From Rhodococcus globerulus NBRC 14531 (GTDB taxonomy: Bacteria > Actinomycetota > Actinomycetes > Mycobacteriales > Mycobacteriaceae), in NCBI RefSeq assembly GCF_001894805.1, contig NZ_BCWX01000009.1, forward strand, positions 1 through 64,000: a stretch of DNA of 64,000 nt. The letters run 5' to 3'. Shown piece by piece: positions 55,111 through 64,000 of the stretch. Numbering within the stretch: position 1 is the first letter of the stretch; each line of letters begins with the position of its first letter. Under the pieces are notes generated by a model. That model was not told the DNA's origin and made no database searches. It saw only the letters and a list, made by a program, of their open reading frames with translations. A program made the position numbers and the translations under genes.

Positions 55111-55509
55111 CTAGCTCGTCGAGAGAGTGCGAGAGGTCGAACCTTCGGAACGGCTGATGTCCCCGAAGTCGGCATCGGCCTCGATTTTGTTTCCGCCTGA
55201 CTCGAGTCGCGCCAACGCGGAATCGAAGGCATCGATCAACCATGCAGCGGTGGACTCGGTGAGCAACTCGTCCGAGAGGCCGGCGAGGTCGGATCGAAAG
55301 ATGCGTACCAGCCACGAACCGTTCGTGTCAGGCTCGTCCGACAACCCTCGCGCCGTGTTGGTGGCAACGACATAGCGGTTGTACTCGAGATCGACGCGGA
55401 TGGCGTAGCTTCCGTCGAGGTTGACGACATTGGTGGGACGCTGGGTGGCCGCGGCCAATGCGATCAACGCGTCGTTGTATTTTTCCGAGTATTTCGCTGT
55501 CAACGGCAT
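55111..55509 (-). CDS. Hypothetical 132-aa protein
   Basis: MPLTAKYSEKYNDALIALAA, then NLDGSYAIRVDLEYNRYVVA and GSWLVRIFRSDLAGLSDELL. Alternating strands and helices suggest a compact YbjN-like alpha/beta domain, but this is not certain. It is convergent with the HspR-like gene. Confidence 0.55.
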   Translation of the reverse strand: MPLTAKYSEKYNDALIALAAATQRPTNVVNLDGSYAIRVDLEYNRYVVATNTARGLSDEPDTNGSWLVRIFRSDLAGLSDELLTESTAAWLIDAFDSALARLESGGNKIEADADFGDISRSEGSTSRTLSTS

Positions 55510-56052
55510 GGTCAACCTATCTATTCGATCTGGCCGACGCAGCACTGCCCGGCGTGTCCTCACATCCTGTAGCCGTGCCTTGACCAGGGACTGGGCCGAT
55601 CCTATCCCGAGAGTCAGACACAAGCCGCTCGCCGCACACTCGCGTCAAGAACAGCCCCCAATCCAGTCGTCACCGGCCGGAAGGGAAACGCGTCACCGGC
55701 CGAAAGGGAAACGGTCAGACAATACTGCGGCCAGGGGATGGCAGATCGGCAGGAGCTACCTCCGACTCGAAAAGAACGACGCCCTATACGCGAGAGCGGC
55801 AGCGACGATGAATGCGCGCATTCCCGCTCACCCAACGAAACACGTAAGGACGAGCCCCGACCAATCGACCGGTAGGACGTCCACAGGAGTTCTCGAAACA
55901 GCTGGAAAATATCTACAGCGACGAGAGTAGACATTCGCGTACGAGTGTTGTATCTTTTCTGTTGTACCGAGAGAATGAATCACAAGGTGCGGGAGAGATG
56001 AACTACCCGCAAGCAGTACCGCAGGGCAGGGCAGGTTCGAGGCCGAAGTTGC
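55510..56052. other. Intergenic with one copy of a 46-bp repeat
   Basis: No supported gene. It holds the repeat at 55891-55936 and probably the promoter of the MerR-like gene. Confidence 0.5.
55891..55936 (+). repeat. 46-bp repeat with TCTAC-N10-GTAGA dyad, copy 1
   Basis: Aligns without gaps to 59468-59513 (about 36 of 46 bases identical); both contain TCTAC and GTAGA separated by 10 bases. This copy lies upstream of the MerR-like/CspA genes. A weaker version of the dyad lies at 49376-49395. Confidence 0.65.
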
Positions 56053-56100
56053 GTGAGATGTGTGTGGCCTCGGCAGCCCCTTGAGAGCGGCTACCGGACA

Positions 56101-56577
56101 ATGCAATTGAGTTCGGCAGCTCGAAAGAGTGCAGTGTGTAAGGAAGTTCAACCCAGACCCCCGGCGGCCTCCACGGCGCCGGGGGTCCCGTCCGTGGACA
56201 GGAAGAAGCGACCCATTCAGGTAGAACCACCCGGCAGTGCACTGTCCGACAAATTCGACGACGAAAACTACCCCGCCTACAGCATGGGTCAGGCCGCCGA
56301 CATCCTCGGCGTCCGGCAAGCATTCCTGCGCAGTCTCGACGCCGCGAAACTCCTCACCCCGCAACGCTCCGGCGGCGGACACCGCCGCTACTCCCGCTAC
56401 CAACTCCGTATCGCCGCCCGCGCCCACGAACTCGTCGCCTCCGGTACCCCTCTGGAGTCGGCGTGTCGCATCATCATCCTCGAAGACCAACTCACCGAAG
56501 CCCGACGCATCAACGCCGAACTTCGACACACCCAGCAGCAAACTCACGGGTCCGGTAACACGCCCGAACAACCCTGA
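56101..56577 (+). CDS. MerR-like HTH regulator
   Basis: About 158 aa. A disordered N-terminus of about 60 residues precedes a MerR HTH (YSMGQAADILGVRQAFLRSL, then RSGGGHRRYSRYQLRIAARA) and a short coiled tail (EDQLTEARRINAELRHTQQQ). It lacks an effector domain. The true start could be GTG 56053 or ATG 56101. It precedes cspA on the same strand by 126 bp. Confidence 0.75.
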   Translation: MQLSSAARKSAVCKEVQPRPPAASTAPGVPSVDRKKRPIQVEPPGSALSDKFDDENYPAYSMGQAADILGVRQAFLRSLDAAKLLTPQRSGGGHRRYSRYQLRIAARAHELVASGTPLESACRIIILEDQLTEARRINAELRHTQQQTHGSGNTPEQP

Positions 56578-56703
56578 TTCCGAGTGTCGGCCCCTGCGTA
56601 TTCACTCCGCCATGACCGCCGACGTGTACGGCGTGGGAGGATAGAGCCATCGAGATCGGGACTTCGATGTGAAACCCGGATCGATTTTGTAGGGAGTATT
56701 TGT

Positions 56704-56907
56704 ATGGCACAGGGCATCGTGAAGTGGTTCAACGGCGAAAAGGGCTTTGGTTTCATCGCTCCCGACGACGGAACACCGGACGTGTTCGTTCACTTCTCCG
56801 AAATCTCAGGCAACGGCTACAAGTCGCTCGACGAGAACCAGCGTGTGGAGTTCGAGGTCGGCCAGGGCCAGAAGGGCCCCCAGGCCACCAATGTGCGCAC
56901 CGTCTAG
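56704..56907 (+). CDS. cspA: Cold-shock protein
   Basis: A 67-aa Csp[21 protein letters not shown] with the RNP1 motif and [10 protein letters not shown] with RNP2. It binds single-stranded RNA/DNA as a chaperone. AGGGAG ribosome-binding site 7 bases upstream; leader of about 100 bp. Confidence 0.95.
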   Translation: MAQGIVKWFNGEKGFGFIAPDDGTPDVFVHFSEISGNGYKSLDENQRVEFEVGQGQKGPQATNVRTV

Positions 56908-56925
56908 TTAAAGACCTCAAGTAGA

Positions 56926-56951
56926 GGGCCGCACCCGCCCGGGTGCGGCCC
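56926..56951 (+). terminator. Terminator of cspA
   Basis: Perfect 11-bp stem GGGCCGCACCC with a 4-nt loop, followed by TTTA, 18 bp after the cspA stop. Confidence 0.9.
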
Positions 56952-57066
56952 TTTACTGCATCACTACGTTTTTTCAGGACCACGACGAAGCACTACGACA
57001 CAGAACCGTCACATCCCGGTGTGGGCCGAGAACACGACAGTTGGCCCCCCACAACAGGAACGCGAC

Positions 57067-57711
57067 ATGACCGAACCCACCCATCACGTACACCCGGCCA
57101 CCCCGCAAGTACATTCACGCCGCCCACGCCAACCGCGGGCAACGATCACCAAAGCAAGAATCCTCGAAGCCGCTGCGCGATCCTTCGCCTACGACGGCTA
57201 TGACGCCACCTCACTGAACGACCTCGTTGCTGCCTCGTCATCAACGAAGGGCGCAATCTATTTCCACTTCGACTCGAAAGAAGCGATAGCGCGAGAACTC
57301 CTCACACGCTGGTCGAGCGCACTGCATCACGCGTACTCAGCCGCACAGGAATCACCGCAGCAGTCCGTCGCCGACATCAGCTCATTCTTCCGGGACCTCG
57401 CGGCAAGCCTGGCAGCCAGTTCACTGGCACGAGCCGGTCTCCGACTCGCTACGGAAACCGGAATCGACGGCGCCCGAGAAGCATTCACTAATTGGGTTGA
57501 TATCACGAGCCTGCTCGTTGATGCTGCGATCGAAGCAGGAGAGCTCCCGGACAACTCCGTAACGCGTCAACTCCCGTGGAACCTGTGCGCGGGATTCCTC
57601 GGAACCGTCACCATCATCCGAGTCGTCGGCGACCCGGGCGACTTCACCACTCGGATGCAGAACCTGGCCGAGGTACATCTCTCGGCATGCACGAGCGCAA
57701 AGAGGAATTGA
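57067..57711 (+). CDS. TetR-family regulator (butyrolactone receptor-like)
   Basis: A 214-aa protein. DNA-binding domain ARILEAAARSFAYDGYDATS, then SSTKGAIYFHFDSKEAIARE, a wording close to ScbR/BarA-type receptors. The C-terminal domain is all-helical. No synthase gene for a signalling lactone is near, so the ligand is open. The preferred ATG at 57067 removes 16 unlikely N-terminal residues. Confidence 0.85.
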   Translation: MTEPTHHVHPATPQVHSRRPRQPRATITKARILEAAARSFAYDGYDATSLNDLVAASSSTKGAIYFHFDSKEAIARELLTRWSSALHHAYSAAQESPQQSVADISSFFRDLAASLAASSLARAGLRLATETGIDGAREAFTNWVDITSLLVDAAIEAGELPDNSVTRQLPWNLCAGFLGTVTIIRVVGDPGDFTTRMQNLAEVHLSACTSAKRN

Positions 57712-58248
57712 AGATCCGTAGCTGCCCGTGCCTGTGCTGTCAGGTTCGCCGCACCTCGCCATCACAACTATGTCAGCGCACCCGCCGAGGAATCCCCTGG
57801 TTTATGACAGCGTGAGCCGAGACCACCGGCACCGGCACCGGCACCGGCCACCTTCAACGAGACCGAGCAGAGAACATAACTCCGGAAGGATAGTCAGGGT
57901 GGCAGCCACTGGGAGAACGTGCCCCCGCCGAACCATCTGCGACTTACCTGTAAAAAAATTGTTGATCGATACCCATCTACCGAACCCGGCCCGCACGACG
58001 ACCGCAAGGTAATGGAACAGTAATATATTCGAGTGCTCTTCCTTGCCAGGTCCGAGCGCTGGCTCATCGGTGCAGCGGTCACACGCAATCCGATGAGCCA
58101 TCAAAAAATTGATGGTCTGCTGCGATCAGCATGGCCCCACAGAAAGTATGTGGGGACATCGCGGTGATGGAGAAAACTGTTGCAGCTCAACGCGAGAGCG
58201 GGCGCATCTCCAGTTCATGCATTGCGCCGATCCCCCGAATCCGCCGAT
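57712..58248. other. Intergenic, no supported gene
   Basis: Contains a short ACCGGC hexamer repeat at about 57823-57847 and AT-rich DNA around 57945-58030. No gene recognised. Confidence 0.45.
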
Positions 58249-58401
58249 CTATGTGGCCTTGCGCTTAAGCCATCCCCATACCGCAGTCGCGACGAACAGG
58301 ATGGCCCCGATGAACGCCAACCACAATAATCCCTTGACGGCGAAACCCAGTACCACGAACACCAGCCAGACTATGAGAAGAAAACCTATGAGTGCCAACA
58401 T
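58249..58401 (-). CDS. Small hydrophobic membrane protein
   Basis: 50 aa: MLALIGFLLIVWLVFVVLGF, then VKGLLWLAFIGAILFVATAV and a basic end (WGWLKRKAT). Two closely packed membrane helices. This type of short protein recurs in mycolata; the function is unknown. Confidence 0.7.
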   Translation of the reverse strand: MLALIGFLLIVWLVFVVLGFAVKGLLWLAFIGAILFVATAVWGWLKRKAT

Positions 58402-58734
58402 GTCTACATCCTTGCACCTCAATCAACTCCCATCCGCGACATCCTGCCGAGTGGGACGGATGTGTCGACTTGTGAATGCCCGTGCGTCGTGCCGGCACCG
58501 GTATTGAGCAACGACAATGTCCGCGCGTGAGGAACGTGCACCGTCGACTCGCCAGCTCACAGCATCGTCATCTCACCTCAGCCGTGCAGGGCCGTTTTCG
58601 CTGCCTGCGTGAAGAACCCGCAGCATGGGGGCGCAGTCCCGGCAACGCCGACGGCGAAGCGATTGCGGCGGGGCGGTTGCGGCGGGCGGCAACCACCCCA
58701 CTCCCAACCTCTGCGGGCTGCGAGGTAAACATCA
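58402..58734. other. Intergenic, no supported gene
   Basis: GC-rich DNA with divergent promoters expected for the two membrane proteins on either side. No gene is recognised. Confidence 0.45.
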
Positions 58735-59217
58735 ATGATGCTTACTCCAGAACGTAAAACCCCTCGCAACGACGACACGGACGAGCGGTTCCGATTCCCC
58801 CGCACATGGAACCAGGTCGACGAATCACGCCGCGGCCTGGTGCTGGCCTGGCTCGCGTTCACCCTCACCTTCGGCGGCGCCCGACTGGTGACATGGCTTA
58901 TCCAGATCGATACACGAGACATCGGCGACGTCAGCGCCGGCGGCACCCACCTCCACCACTACCTGTGGGGAATTCTGTTGTTGGCCGGGGTGGCCGTTTT
59001 CGGGCTCGTCGACCGTAGTCCGCGCACCCGGACATGGATGGGCATCGCGTTGGGTGTGGCACTTGGACTCATTGTCGACGAGGCTGCATTGTTGATCACC
59101 CTCGAAGATGTCTACTGGCAGACGGGCGGTTGGCCGAGCATTGCCATCGCGGTGTCTCTCATCGGAATTGTCGGCACCGGACTCATCCTTACCCGCAGTG
59201 GCGCGAAAAAACCCTGA
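58735..59217 (+). CDS. Four-helix integral membrane protein
   Basis: A 160-aa protein. After a polar N-terminus of 35 residues come four hydrophobic segments (LVLAWLAFTLTFGGARLVTW; GTHLHHYLWGILLLAGVAVF; MGIALGVALGLIVDEAALLI; IAIAVSLIGIVGTGLILT). The HLHHYLWG motif and the IVDEAALL segment place His and acidic residues inside the membrane, suggesting a metal or proton function. Known from actinobacteria, no assigned role. Confidence 0.72.
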   Translation: MMLTPERKTPRNDDTDERFRFPRTWNQVDESRRGLVLAWLAFTLTFGGARLVTWLIQIDTRDIGDVSAGGTHLHHYLWGILLLAGVAVFGLVDRSPRTRTWMGIALGVALGLIVDEAALLITLEDVYWQTGGWPSIAIAVSLIGIVGTGLILTRSGAKKP

Positions 59218-60318
59218 ACTCCGCCTTCCCGCTCTCATGTTCATTTTCGATCATCCAGAGTTCGAAACGCCTCCAAGTGCTCATCCCGGCGCGATGCCAC
59301 ACCGGCGAGATGTTCAGGGCGCTGTCGGCCTGCGCTCGATCAGACTGCGCGCGGCGCAGGGATCCTGATTTCGGAGTATCTCGCGTCAGAACAATGTCCC
59401 CATCGAACCGCTCCCCGGCAACTCGTTCTCCGGCACCTATCGCCCAGAATCAATCGGCGACCATAGCTCTCGAAACCGCAAGAGAATATCTACAGCAATT
59501 GGGGTAGACATTCCGGACCCTGCAAACACTTACAAGCAATTCACTCCGATTTGATGTGCGAGGAGAGAAGAAAAGTCCTGCGGCCCGCAAGAGTTACATA
59601 TAGAGTCGAAATGTAAGCATAGTTGATATCGCCACCAGCGTCTTATCAGCGCCGTCGGTCCCCTGTTCTGTGTGGCCGTCGGAGTCTGCCGGCTTGAACG
59701 AGCCAGCGAGTCGGTGCGCTTTTCCTGCTCATGTCATGGCCGGGAGTCGATGTCCGCTTCACATCGCCGACTCTCCTGCACGGTGCACTATGCAGAATCA
59801 ACTCCTCCTCGCAGCTCCTCCGGTCTAGCTTGATCCTGACCTTCCGCTGCCGTTGATCCGATTTTTTCGGCACATTCCTGCGTTTCGCCTAACGCAACCC
59901 TGCGGGGTGTACTTTCCCAAAGTGTGCAACACGCGCATGTCGACACCTGGTGTCCGGTGACGCACGCATCTCCGGTACAGACCCCACCCCCTTCCCGCCA
60001 GAAGTGGACGTCGGCACGCAGCCCAGGGATCGACACCGCAGAACGTTCCGGAACAACACCGTCAACCACGGCATCGAACGCATCAGTACCCAGCGCAGGG
60101 CAGGTCACCTGCCTCACACCGCGGGCATCACCGAACAGTCACTTGCGCCGCGATCTCGAACTCTGACACCGGTCTCCAATTTACTGCTGCCTATTCGCAG
60201 GAACCCCATACCTCGCCGGGGGCCGCGCACGGGCGGTAGCTCTCGGCACTACCCGGTTGCTCGTCCGTTCCTGAGTCAGATACCTTTGTGACCAAGTTCA
60301 CTTGTCTTTTGCGACAAA
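59218..60318. other. Long intergenic region with repeat copy
   Basis: Contains the second 46-bp repeat (59468-59513). Opposing open frames at 59788-60117 (-) and 59950-60291 (+) lack known motifs and good starts; the minus frame (LRADVHFWREGGGVCTGDAC) is the more protein-like but is not called. Confidence 0.45.
59468..59513 (+). repeat. 46-bp repeat with TCTAC-N10-GTAGA dyad, copy 2
   Basis: Partner of 55891-55936. No gene follows closely on the + strand. Confidence 0.65.
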
Positions 60319-61368
60319 GTGCACTTGCTCTTTCCCTGGACAAATGCCCTCACTTGGGGTGTGGACTGCACCTCCGAAGGGAGCACCGTCATCGCCGTCG
60401 AACGACCTCACCCGCGCACGCAATGCTCCAGGACTGCCGCCGACACCATCATCAACCCGATCGCAGTCGGCGCGTCTCCCTGCGGGGTAGCGATCACCCC
60501 CGACGGCACCTGTGCCTACGTGACCAACTACTACGACGATTCGGTGACGGTGATCGACACCGCCACCAACACAGCCGTGGACACCATCGGAGTCAGCGCG
60601 AATCCGGTCGGGGTGGCGATCACCCCCGACGGCACCCGCGCCTACGTCACCAACCAGAACAGCCGCTCGGTGTCGGTAATCGAGACCGCCACCAAAACAG
60701 CCGTGGACACCATCACGGTCGGCTCGTCTCCGTGCGGGGTAGCCATCACCCCTGTTGGTGCCCACGTCTACGTCACCAACGAGTTCAGTAATTCGGTGTC
60801 GGTAATCGACACCGCCACCAACGACGTCGTTGCCACCATCACGGTCGGAGCGCAACCGTGGGGGGTCGCGCTCACCCCCGACGGCACCTGCGCTTACGTC
60901 ACCAACCAGAACAGCCGCTCGGTGTCGGTAATCGACACCGCCACCAAAACCGCCGCTAAAATTCTCGTCACGGGCGCTTCGCCGGTCGGGGTGGCCATCA
61001 CCCCCGACGGCACCCGCGCCTACATCACCAGCCGAGGCCGCATCTCGGTGATCGACACCGCCGCTATCACCCTCACCACCACGCCCCTCGGAGTAGGCGC
61101 ATCTCCGGTCGGGGTGGCCATCACCCCCGACGGCACCCGCGCTTACGTCACCAACTACTACGGCAACTCGGTGACGGTGATCGACACCGCCACCGGCGAC
61201 GTCTCCACCACGTCCCTCGCCGTCGGGAGTTTTCCGGTCGGGGTGGCGATCACCCCCGACGGCACCCGCGCCTACGTCACCAACTGGGGAAGTAATTCGG
61301 TGTCGGTGATCGCGATCGACCAGCGCGCCACTCTCACCGGATACGGGAACGTCACAGCTGCGCCGTGA
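60319..61368 (+). CDS. Seven-repeat YVTN beta-propeller protein
   Basis: A 349-aa frame. Seven repeats of about 42 residues, each near PxGVAITPDGTRAYVTN followed by SVSVIDTAT, should close into one beta-propeller. The DNA repeats are also clear (about 126-132 bp units). The first 40 residues are poor: the start is GTG and there is no signal peptide, though such proteins are usually secreted, so the 5' end may be lost. Confidence 0.82.
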   Translation: MHLLFPWTNALTWGVDCTSEGSTVIAVERPHPRTQCSRTAADTIINPIAVGASPCGVAITPDGTCAYVTNYYDDSVTVIDTATNTAVDTIGVSANPVGVAITPDGTRAYVTNQNSRSVSVIETATKTAVDTITVGSSPCGVAITPVGAHVYVTNEFSNSVSVIDTATNDVVATITVGAQPWGVALTPDGTCAYVTNQNSRSVSVIDTATKTAAKILVTGASPVGVAITPDGTRAYITSRGRISVIDTAAITLTTTPLGVGASPVGVAITPDGTRAYVTNYYGNSVTVIDTATGDVSTTSLAVGSFPVGVAITPDGTRAYVTNWGSNSVSVIAIDQRATLTGYGNVTAAP

Positions 61369-62218
61369 TGCTGGTTCGTCAACGCGAACACAATGGTCGA
61401 CAGCGTGATCGCGGCATCGTACCTGCACAGCCAAAACCAGGATCGATACTTCCCGGCCGGCACTACCAGATCGGCCGAATCCCGCACCCAGCTAGTAAAT
61501 CTAATGAACTTGCGCAGAAATCTGTATCGAATCTGATGCGCTGACTTACCGTGGTTGCACAGAGATTGGACATGAGGGGTCAACTCGGCACGGATATTGG
61601 GTCGCCGTGTTGTGTGCTCAACACGGACGACGTTCGGCTCTCCCCGGCTTCCTCGACGTCGGAGGGAGCCGAATTTGAGAAGCGGCCGTCATCGTTCGGC
61701 TCCGGATGGCCCCGTTTCCGCCGACACCAGAAACCCTGCCGGCAACCGTCGAGAACCCCCTGCCACCGGTAGCAATCCGACATAGATTTTCGACACGAGT
61801 TCTCGACATACCCGGATAGCTCTGAACTGTACAAACACGATCGCATGCCGGGTGACGTAAACCGATCCATTTTCGACAAGACTTACATTCCGGACTAGGG
61901 CCAATGCGCTCGGAGTGGGCTTACGATTCCGGCGGTGTTCTGATTTTGACTCTCGAACTGGAAGAAATACGGAAGCGACGAGCGCCTGACGTCTTTGGCG
62001 ACAGTGTCATTTTGGCCTTTCCCTACGACTTGGCCTTTCCCCACGACTCTGATTCGGTCAGTGAAGTCAAATATTGATTTGAGCGCCACCGCACGCACCC
62101 CAGAGGCTGAGTGGAGTGGCAGTGGGACGATTTCGGTGCTGAGCGAAGAATCTACGCGGCGGCGCAGCGGTGAATGGCTCAAAGCTCGCGGTCGTGATTG
62201 GCCGATTAAGGCAGCTCA
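61369..62218. other. Intergenic with an 18-bp tandem repeat
   Basis: Two adjacent copies of TTGGCCTTTCCC(T/C)ACGACT lie at about 62011-62048. Open frames on both strands are short and unrecognised. Confidence 0.45.
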
Positions 62219-62400
62219 GTTAGTTGACGTTCTGGTCTGCGGTAATGCGCAGCTGACGGAGGACCGTCCTACGCCAAAGGTTGATGCGATCGCGTCCAAG
62301 CTCTTGCCTCGACCTCGTAGTGTCCGGGCGACTTCGATCTTGTCCGGCGTCATGACGGTGGGGCGTCCTCCGAGGCGACCTTGTCTGCACGCGGCCTTTT
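62219..62400 (-). pseudogene. Serine recombinase remnant (HTH end)
   Basis: QGRLGGRPTVMTPDKIEVAR, then GKSLDAIASTFGVGRSSVSC is the C-terminal HTH_7 of a resolvase. The catalytic domain upstream is absent. Confidence 0.7.
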
Positions 62401-62690
62401 GGGAGCATCCTTCATCCTGAAGTGCAGCGCTCGTCCCCTGAAGAATCTCCTCTCCACTGACACTCCCATTCACAGCATCCTGGAAGCGTTCGCCGGAAAG
62501 TTCGACTTCCGCCCGGAAAAAACGCGGACCCATCCACAACAACTTGGAGCGTCAACGAGACTAACCTCAATGAGATGGCCACGACTTGGAGTTGTCACAA
62601 AACGATTCATATCGAATCAGCACACAACAAGTTGACTGTCAACACTCGTCACGCACCTTCATTCAAGACGTGAGTCAGGAGATGGCACAC

Positions 62691-63107
62691 ATGGCATTCG
62701 AAGTTTTCGACAAGCGAAACACTGCACTGGGCAGGTCCCCCAGCGTCACCGTCCAGAGGAAGGGGATATTTTCCTTGAACCGAGCTGCGCACAGCCTGTT
62801 AAACGAGGCCGGGACGGTTGAACTGCTCTTCGACAAGGAAGATGGGATCATCGGCATGCGTCCTGTGGGTGACGAGGTAGCGCATGGTTACGCCGTCCGG
62901 CCTCAATCACAAACCAGAGATACCGGGCCTGTTCTTGTAGCTGGCACAGCATTCACCCTGTACTTCGACATTGATACGAGCATCTCGCGCAGGTACACGC
63001 CGCATCTTATAGATGGGGTTCTGTGCCTCAATCTCAAGACTGATGGCGTCGAGATCGTAGGAAACCGAAGTGGCAAGACCATCGATGGTCGGAATGAGAA
63101 CGAGTAA
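62691..63107 (+). CDS. Conserved hypothetical protein
   Basis: A 138-aa protein: FEVFDKRNTALGRSPSVTVQ, RKGIFSLNRAAHSLLNEAGT, ELLFDKEDGIIGMRPV, then a second half with GTAFTLYFDIDTSISRRYTP. The first half resembles AbrB/transition-state-like small domains seen in a recurrent actinobacterial hypothetical family. ATG 62691 has AGGAG 9 bases upstream. Its function is unknown. Confidence 0.7.
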   Translation: MAFEVFDKRNTALGRSPSVTVQRKGIFSLNRAAHSLLNEAGTVELLFDKEDGIIGMRPVGDEVAHGYAVRPQSQTRDTGPVLVAGTAFTLYFDIDTSISRRYTPHLIDGVLCLNLKTDGVEIVGNRSGKTIDGRNENE

Positions 63108-63116
63108 CTAAAGCGC

Positions 63117-63543
63117 ATGTTGACAGCTTGGGATGACGAGTCGCAGTCCAACGGATCCATGGATCCAGGAACATACATTTGGCTGTTGCGTTGAGTTTTT
63201 CTGAAGACTTAGACACGATCCGTAGCGGGATGGAAGAACTCAAACTACCTGGCGAGCGAAAGATCGATTGGCGTGATGACGACGAACGCCCGCCATAGAA
63301 AAGCTGTCAAGGCAATCAGCGAATGCCCGTAGGAGGTTTTGTAGCAGTTCGGTGCGCACTCAGCGAGAGAGGGGAACGAGGCCGCCGGAAGTGCCTGGAA
63401 AAACTTCTGCCAGAGTTACATGATTTTGGGTGTGACAACTTGACCCTGGAATCCAGAGGACGTTCTGATGATCGCCGGGAGATCAATGCTTCAGAATTTG
63501 CGTCAACAGAAGAATCCGGGCGGTTCAATCCGGTTACACCATG
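63117..63543 (+). pseudogene. DUF3800-like protein, decayed
   Basis: The pieces follow each other in different frames or past stops: MLTAWDDESQSNGSMDPGTY, then DTIRSGMEELKLPGERKIDW, then GGFVAVRCALSERGERGRRK with CLEKLLPELHDFGCDNLTLE. At least one nonsense codon and one frameshift interrupt it. The order matches DUF3800-type proteins. Confidence 0.65.
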
Positions 63544-64000
63544 AGGTTGGCCCTAAGCAACCGCTCCTTGGGTCGGGGATGCTCTGTGCCACCGCGGTGG
63601 GCTGGCTACGCCCTTAACGTGCCTGATTCACCTGTTCGGCGCCAACGAAACAACCGCGCATCGCGGCAAGCCCGCCAAACGCCGCCGTTTGCCCAGTGGC
63701 TGCTTCATGCAGGGTATGCACGATCTACGAGTCTTCCTTGCCAGCGTCGCCTTCGACACTGCACGGACTAACCTTGTGCAACAAACGTCTGGTTAAGGTT
63801 GCGATAGGGGTTGATCGACTGACTTACGAGCGCGTGAGCCATCGTGGTCATCGAGGCGCCAGAACCTTTCACTTCGCGCGGGATCGCATTTTGCTTGTCG
63901 TCGAGCGCTGGCGCGCCCGTACCTTGAGCGTATCCGCGACATTCGCATCGGCACACAGACACAACGCCTGCCTTACACGTGCTCAGCCGGCAAGCTCGCC
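63544..64000. other. No supported gene
   Basis: Open frames at 63541-63771 (+) and 63768-63962 (-) have no recognised domain. The latter contains a plausible peptide (ALVSQSINPYRNLNQTFVAQ) but no further support. Confidence 0.4.

Noticed and set aside
60470..61320. Possible CRISPR-like or satellite array
   Set aside because: The repeats are long, in frame and coding for propeller blades; there are no short identical repeats with unique spacers.
60298..61434. 378-codon minus-strand ORF opposite the YVTN propeller gene
   Set aside because: Its repeated GAVGGDxHPDR pattern is the antisense of the propeller repeats; the plus frame matches a known family.
1..64000. tRNA or rRNA genes and plasmid replication or partition genes
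   Set aside because: None recognised on either strand by eye; a tRNA scan and Rep/Par profile search would settle it.

Overview
The window looks like accessory DNA of a Rhodococcus-type actinobacterium. It is GC-rich, with many GTG/TTG starts and ATGA/GTGA overlaps. It carries an AlkB alkane hydroxylase, a P450/3Fe-4S ferredoxin/reductase trio, a BldC-like and several MerR/TetR/IclR/Rrf2 regulators, and an Lsr2-type domain. The density of insertion sequences, gene remnants and serine recombinases fits a large plasmid or a chromosomal island. No replication, partition or conjugation genes are visible, so the two cannot be separated. No rRNA, tRNA or CRISPR array was seen.

Layout. 0-5.3 kb: an uncharacterised protein, an Mrr-like PD-(D/E)XK nuclease, a lipoprotein and a BldC-like regulator pair. 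5.7-14.1 kb: an aromatic-type catabolic operon (extradiol dioxygenase, FAH-family hydrolase, flavin monooxygenase, P450, ferredoxin, reductase, small protein) facing a TetR gene, with two TGACGAT-type palindromic operators between them. 14.4-15.4 kb: an AurF-like diiron oxygenase. 15.7-22.6 kb: a pile-up of mobile DNA, namely an IS3 fragment, a second IS3 split by an IS110 element, an IS30 fragment, a group II intron and a broken IS110. 22.6-26.7 kb: a coupled operon with a plasmid-type type IA topoisomerase. About 3 kb of it is repeated directly at 41.5-44.5 kb, and a third, 5'-end-only topoisomerase remnant lies at 26.5 kb. 26.8-28.6 kb: serine resolvases, one set inside a 1.2 kb unit with 51-52 bp terminal inverted repeats.

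28.7-41.4 kb is a stress and respiration block: DUF488, an alkyltransferase-like protein, a MetH remnant, a cupin, a cysteine-containing HTH regulator divergent from a ferredoxin-ctaD-membrane protein operon, NsrR with a palindromic site followed by flavohaemoglobin Hmp, a protein joining an Lsr2-like N-terminus to an ArsR-type HTH, and a universal stress protein. 45-47 kb: a RelE/Phd toxin-antitoxin pair and AlkB without its usual rubredoxins. 47-55 kb: broken IS110 and IS21 (IstB) genes, a MerR pseudogene, two related serine recombinases with inverted repeats upstream, an IclR regulator and an HspR-like MerR regulator. 56-64 kb: a MerR-like regulator, CspA, a TetR, small membrane proteins, a seven-repeat YVTN propeller, and decayed genes.

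The most interesting signal is in the IS110 element at 17.07-18.37 kb. Its 5' non-coding end contains short segments that match its own insertion target (11 nt) and both of its own ends (7 nt each), in the order expected for a bridge RNA. The target match is the orfA-end/frameshift region of the IS3 element it split, so this looks like a readable case of one transposon programmed to enter another.
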